From Chrysogorgia sp. JL179-B06 (taxonomy: Eukaryota; Cnidaria; Anthozoa; Scleralcyonacea; Chrysogorgiidae), in contig JAYKKM010000495.1 of the NCBI GenBank assembly GCA_035772405.1, positions 1,585,501 to 1,649,500 of the forward strand: a stretch of 64,000 nt of DNA. The letters are read 5' to 3'. This document shows, one piece after another, positions 60,871 to 64,000 of the stretch. Each line of letters opens with the position of its first letter. The stretch's first letter is position 1. The notes under the pieces are model-generated. The model was not told where the DNA came from. It ran no database searches and was given only the letters and a program-made list of their open reading frames with translations. Position numbers and translations under genes: made by a program.

Positions 60871-63800
60871 GGCCAAATTTCCACGGGGGGCCCTTGTGGG
60901 GGGGAGCTCGATGGGGGTGGGAACCCCCCTCTAAAAAATTTTTTAACAATCAAATTGCAAATGGAGCAATTTTAGGGTACTTGAGGCCTTAGTATGTAAT
61001 TTATGTTGGTAAATTGAGAAGGACTGTTGCCCGAATTTTCATATCATTTGCCCGAATTTTATTTCTCAGGGGGGGCAGCAGCCTCCCCCAGAACATTTTA
61101 AAATGTAGACCTCAAAATGTTATGGTTTTTAATGGGGTGATTTAAATTTAATATTTTTGGCATCGGTCTTTAGTCAATAACAGATGCCCGGGAATACTTG
61201 ACACACATATAAGTCTGATTCTGAATGGACCTTCACTGAGACATAATACATTCCCATGTCCACTTCACTTCCTGTGGAAAAAAATCAAATATTTACAGTA
61301 CACATTCTCAATTCTCATATATTATTACAGAATATCATAGCTATATTAGCTTTACATTGGTTTTTTTCGGCATTTTGCTCGTACAAATCTGTCAATGATC
61401 TCTTCACAGTCTAGATTTTTCAACATCTCATTCTCAATTGACATTAGGGAAAGGCAGGTCAGCCTGCTTTGGACCATGCATGTTCGCTTTTCACTTTTAA
61501 TGAGTTTGAGCTTAGAGAATGTCCTTTCACCTGTTGCATTGGACACCATCAGACTAAGGTAAATTCTCATTGCTACTTCCACATTTGGAAATGTGGAGAC
61601 CAGTTTCTTGTCAATAAGAATCTTATACAGCATTTTAACAGATGGGTTTTCCACCGGTTTTCCTTCATCATCTTTCAGGTTAAGTTCTTTCACAAAGATA
61701 CTAAAATGTTCAAATTCTTCTGGGAAATTTTCTTCCAAATCATTCTCATAATGTTGTTGCAGTGCTGTAGCATCTCTCACTATCATCGCTGCTGTCATTC
61801 CCTGGAAGCTTGTCATGAACCCAAATCTTTCAGAAACAACCTTATATGCAGCAATGCGCGAGTCCAAAGCTTGGGAAAGCTTATCCAGTATAGGTAAGAA
61901 TGTCTGAAGTCGAAATCTGTCACGACCAGTAAGTACACGTTCTTCTGCAGGCCCATCATTACCTTGTCTTTTCCTGTGTACTTGACGTTTGTTTGCATCT
62001 TTGTATGGCACTTGGGGTGCTTTGTCTTGTGCCTTTTGTTCAAATTGGTCGAATTTCTCACGCTGCGACACCACATATACTTGGAGTGATTTCAACAGTT
62101 TCATTGCTATTCCTAGCTCCATATTCTCTTTCTGAAGGGCAATACTGACTTTATTGAATCGTTGTAGTATATTGTTCCAGAATTCAGCCATGAACACACT
62201 TTCAAAAAGCAACATGCTTTTCAAGAGATTCTGTGCTTCATTGATTGTGTCATGTGTTTGGTTTTCATCATCTGATAGACATTTCAGAGCTTCTTGAATT
62301 TGTGTGTATGCCAATGAGAGAGCTTTTATAGCATCAGCATGTGCAGACCATCGTGTATCTGTCAGACGTTTGAGGACCAACTGTTTCTTTTCAAGAGACT
62401 CTAACATAATTTTCCACCTGTGAGTTGATCTAGAGAAGAAGTTGTACAGTTGTTGTACAAGTCCAAAGAAGGAGACTGCTTCCAGGCAGCAATCCACGGC
62501 ACATTGACCAACCAGGTTTAATGAATGGGCAGCACACGGTATGAAAATGGCTAAAGGATTGAGCTCGGAAATTTTAGCTCTCATTCCATTATACTTTCCA
62601 GACATATTCGAAGCATTGTCATATGACTGCCCACGTGCATTACCAATATCAATGTTGTGTTCTTGAAGGAATTTAATAACATTGGTTGCTAAGTATTCAC
62701 CAGTATGTCTTTCAATCGGCAGAAAACAAAGGAACCGTTCTACCACCTCATTGGTTTCCATTGAAACATACCGTACAATGATAGTTAGCTGATCAATGTG
62801 ACACAAATCAGGGGTCGAATCAACAGACAGCGAGAAGTATTTAGCTTCTTGTATCTCAGCAATGATAACTGATAAAAGTTTGTCACCAATTAGCTTGATA
62901 AATTCTTCACATATTGTTGAAGACAAATAAGATGCTCTTCCCTTTCCTTTGTTTCCAAACTGCTTGATGTGATTACTTATGAATGGATCAAATTGCCCAA
63001 TTAATTCAAGCATTCCCATGTAATTTCCATTTTGTGAAGAACCGAATACTTCATTGTCACCACGCAGTGCTAGTCCTCTCTCTGAAATAAACTTTATAAC
63101 AGCAACAACACGTCTCAAAACATTGCGCCAATACTGTCTCTCACTTTCAAACTGATTTGCCAATTGACTGTCTATACGGACTATACCAGAAGTTTGCTGT
63201 CGGCTAACCCATGTTAACATTGCATTTCGATGCAGTATACCACGTTCATGTTCAGTTATTCTCTCGGATGCATGTTTCCAATCACTGAAACCAGACCCAG
63301 AAAATGGTGTTCTTGATCCGGTACCAAATAGCAGGCAAACAAAACAATATACATTTCCAGTGGAGGGCGAATAGAGAAGCCATTCCCGGCAATGTTTCTC
63401 ACCAGAAATGTGATTCCTATATAGCAGATTCTTTACAAATTTACGTTTACGAGTGTTGTCATTTTCACGAGTTCTTTCAGAAGCTTGAAAATCCGAGTCA
63501 TGGTGTTGACATTCACTTGGTCCTTTTGAAATCCAATATTCACGAACCCTGTCAGTAATATGAAGAATGTTCCATAATCCTGGATCATTGCCATACTCTG
63601 GTCCGGTTGCTGCAGCAGAACCTAATTCGACTTCCACTTCATCAGCATTTACATCCTGACTTTCATTCACAGTGGAATCAGAACGAGTATCTTCAGCACC
63701 AGCTCCAGCAGATTGGCTCCCGCTCTCCATTGCCATTGCTAGTGATTCTCCAGATTCTGCTGATTTTCTAGATGTTGAGAATCCCATATCAAAGAGTTTT

Positions 63801-64000
63801 GGTATTGATTTCAAGAGGTCATCATCTTTCTTCTTCTTCTCTTCACTCATCTTTCTCTTCTGAGCACCACTTAAATATCGTCGATCAGCCATCTTTATTC
63901 CTTAGCGTCATACGGTCAGTACTTCAAGTAACGTTTTATATTTTGCGGAGCGAAAGGATCGCGGGCTCTGTTGGAATTCATATTTCTTTTATTGTAAATA
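60862..64000. mobile_element. hAT element (ZMYM1-like), extends past the window edge
   Basis: G/C-rich end sequence (60862-60940, and CAGGGGGGGCAGCAGCC at 61068-61084) precedes an intact transposase gene on the minus strand. The other end is not visible before 64000. It appears inserted into the Harbinger-like transposase. A long undamaged ORF suggests recent activity. Confidence 0.65.
61352..63892 (-). CDS. hAT transposase, ZMYM1-like (846 aa), intact
   Basis: ATG at 63892 (MADRRYLSGAQKRKMSEEKK). Order of parts: a basic/acidic leader; a TTF-type zinc finger around residues 160-215 (CREWLLYSPSTGNVYCFVCL ... H-x-R-G-I-L-H); a DUF4371 core (~240-400, SLSVDSTPDLCHIDQLTIIV with catalytic-type D, then GQSYDNASNMSG, IFIPCAAHSLNLVG); the R/W block TDTRWSAHADAI; and the C-terminal hAT dimerisation region (LSLMVSNATGERTFSKLKLI). 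No stop or frameshift in 846 codons. Possibly an active transposase or a domesticated copy. Confidence 0.9.
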   Translation of the reverse strand: MADRRYLSGAQKRKMSEEKKKKDDDLLKSIPKLFDMGFSTSRKSAESGESLAMAMESGSQSAGAGAEDTRSDSTVNESQDVNADEVEVELGSAAATGPEYGNDPGLWNILHITDRVREYWISKGPSECQHHDSDFQASERTRENDNTRKRKFVKNLLYRNHISGEKHCREWLLYSPSTGNVYCFVCLLFGTGSRTPFSGSGFSDWKHASERITEHERGILHRNAMLTWVSRQQTSGIVRIDSQLANQFESERQYWRNVLRRVVAVIKFISERGLALRGDNEVFGSSQNGNYMGMLELIGQFDPFISNHIKQFGNKGKGRASYLSSTICEEFIKLIGDKLLSVIIAEIQEAKYFSLSVDSTPDLCHIDQLTIIVRYVSMETNEVVERFLCFLPIERHTGEYLATNVIKFLQEHNIDIGNARGQSYDNASNMSGKYNGMRAKISELNPLAIFIPCAAHSLNLVGQCAVDCCLEAVSFFGLVQQLYNFFSRSTHRWKIMLESLEKKQLVLKRLTDTRWSAHADAIKALSLAYTQIQEALKCLSDDENQTHDTINEAQNLLKSMLLFESVFMAEFWNNILQRFNKVSIALQKENMELGIAMKLLKSLQVYVVSQREKFDQFEQKAQDKAPQVPYKDANKRQVHRKRQGNDGPAEERVLTGRDRFRLQTFLPILDKLSQALDSRIAAYKVVSERFGFMTSFQGMTAAMIVRDATALQQHYENDLEENFPEEFEHFSIFVKELNLKDDEGKPVENPSVKMLYKILIDKKLVSTFPNVEVAMRIYLSLMVSNATGERTFSKLKLIKSEKRTCMVQSRLTCLSLMSIENEMLKNLDCEEIIDRFVRAKCRKKPM

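Noticed and set aside
1..64000. tRNA, rRNA or riboswitch genes
   Set aside because: Looked for cloverleaf-like segments and conserved rRNA text; none was convincing on either strand.

Overview
This window looks like nuclear DNA of an invertebrate animal. A cnidarian or another marine invertebrate is my best guess, but no host gene here fixes the lineage. Almost everything recognisable is mobile or virus-derived. The centre is one large Maverick/Polinton (adintovirus-type) integrated DNA virus at 5133-36311 (about 31.2 kb). It has AGTAGTAATATATA-type ends, long diverged terminal inverted repeats and a 5-bp target duplication (AACGC). It carries the diagnostic set: retroviral-type integrase (13878-14774), penton-like minor capsid protein (14776-15724), double-jelly-roll major capsid protein (16746-18084), adenain-like protease (19236-20066), FtsK/HerA-type packaging ATPase (20425-21100, minus) and protein-primed family B DNA polymerase (21160-25151, minus).

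The copy is decaying. The polymerase, ATPase, major capsid, minor capsid, SET, Fic, exonuclease-like and histone-mimic genes all carry frame breaks or in-frame stops, while most small accessory genes are intact. The accessory arms hold several things I do not know from Mavericks: a histone-H3-tail look-alike fused to a PQ-rich and acidic protein; a SET-domain gene; a Fic-domain gene; a possible Bcl-2-like protein; small basic proteins carrying a QKGG motif that may be protease sites; a family of at least eight divergent small paralogues spread over both arms; a two-member family of about 390-residue proteins, one in each arm; and a spliced gene near the right end. TATA-like boxes precede many genes.

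Layout. 1-2250: no recognisable gene. 2251-3898: hAT-end-like sequence, a small ORF and a LINE 3' end. 3966-5132 and 36312-37144: two halves of an older repeat-rich element interrupted by the Maverick. 5133-36311: Maverick, with left accessory arm 5.9-12.8 kb, integrase and virion block on plus 13.0-20.1 kb, ATPase and polymerase on minus 20.1-25.3 kb, right accessory arm 25.3-34.7 kb. 37.8-38.9 kb: ZNF862-like hAT remnant. 39.4-42.6 kb: a broken C2H2/hAT-like gene. 44.5-48.9 kb: a G2E3/HECT-like pseudogene with visible splice sites. 50.0-51.5 kb: a two-exon OB-fold (RPA-like) gene. 52.6-53.1 kb: a TTAA-flanked fold-back element. 53.3-59.8 kb: an ISL2EU-like element (THAP plus YqaJ nuclease), itself invaded by a MULE transposase remnant and by a 9-bp-TSD Pack-MULE-like element. 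60.2-60.9 kb: a Harbinger-like transposase cut by a hAT element with an intact 846-codon transposase (61.4-63.9 kb).

How the viral genes fit together: integrase inserts the linear genome; the polymerase replicates it from a protein primer; capsid, penton, protease and ATPase make and fill a virion. The SET protein, H3-like tail, Fic and Bcl-2-like candidates would be host-facing factors (inference). No tRNA, rRNA or CRISPR array was seen.
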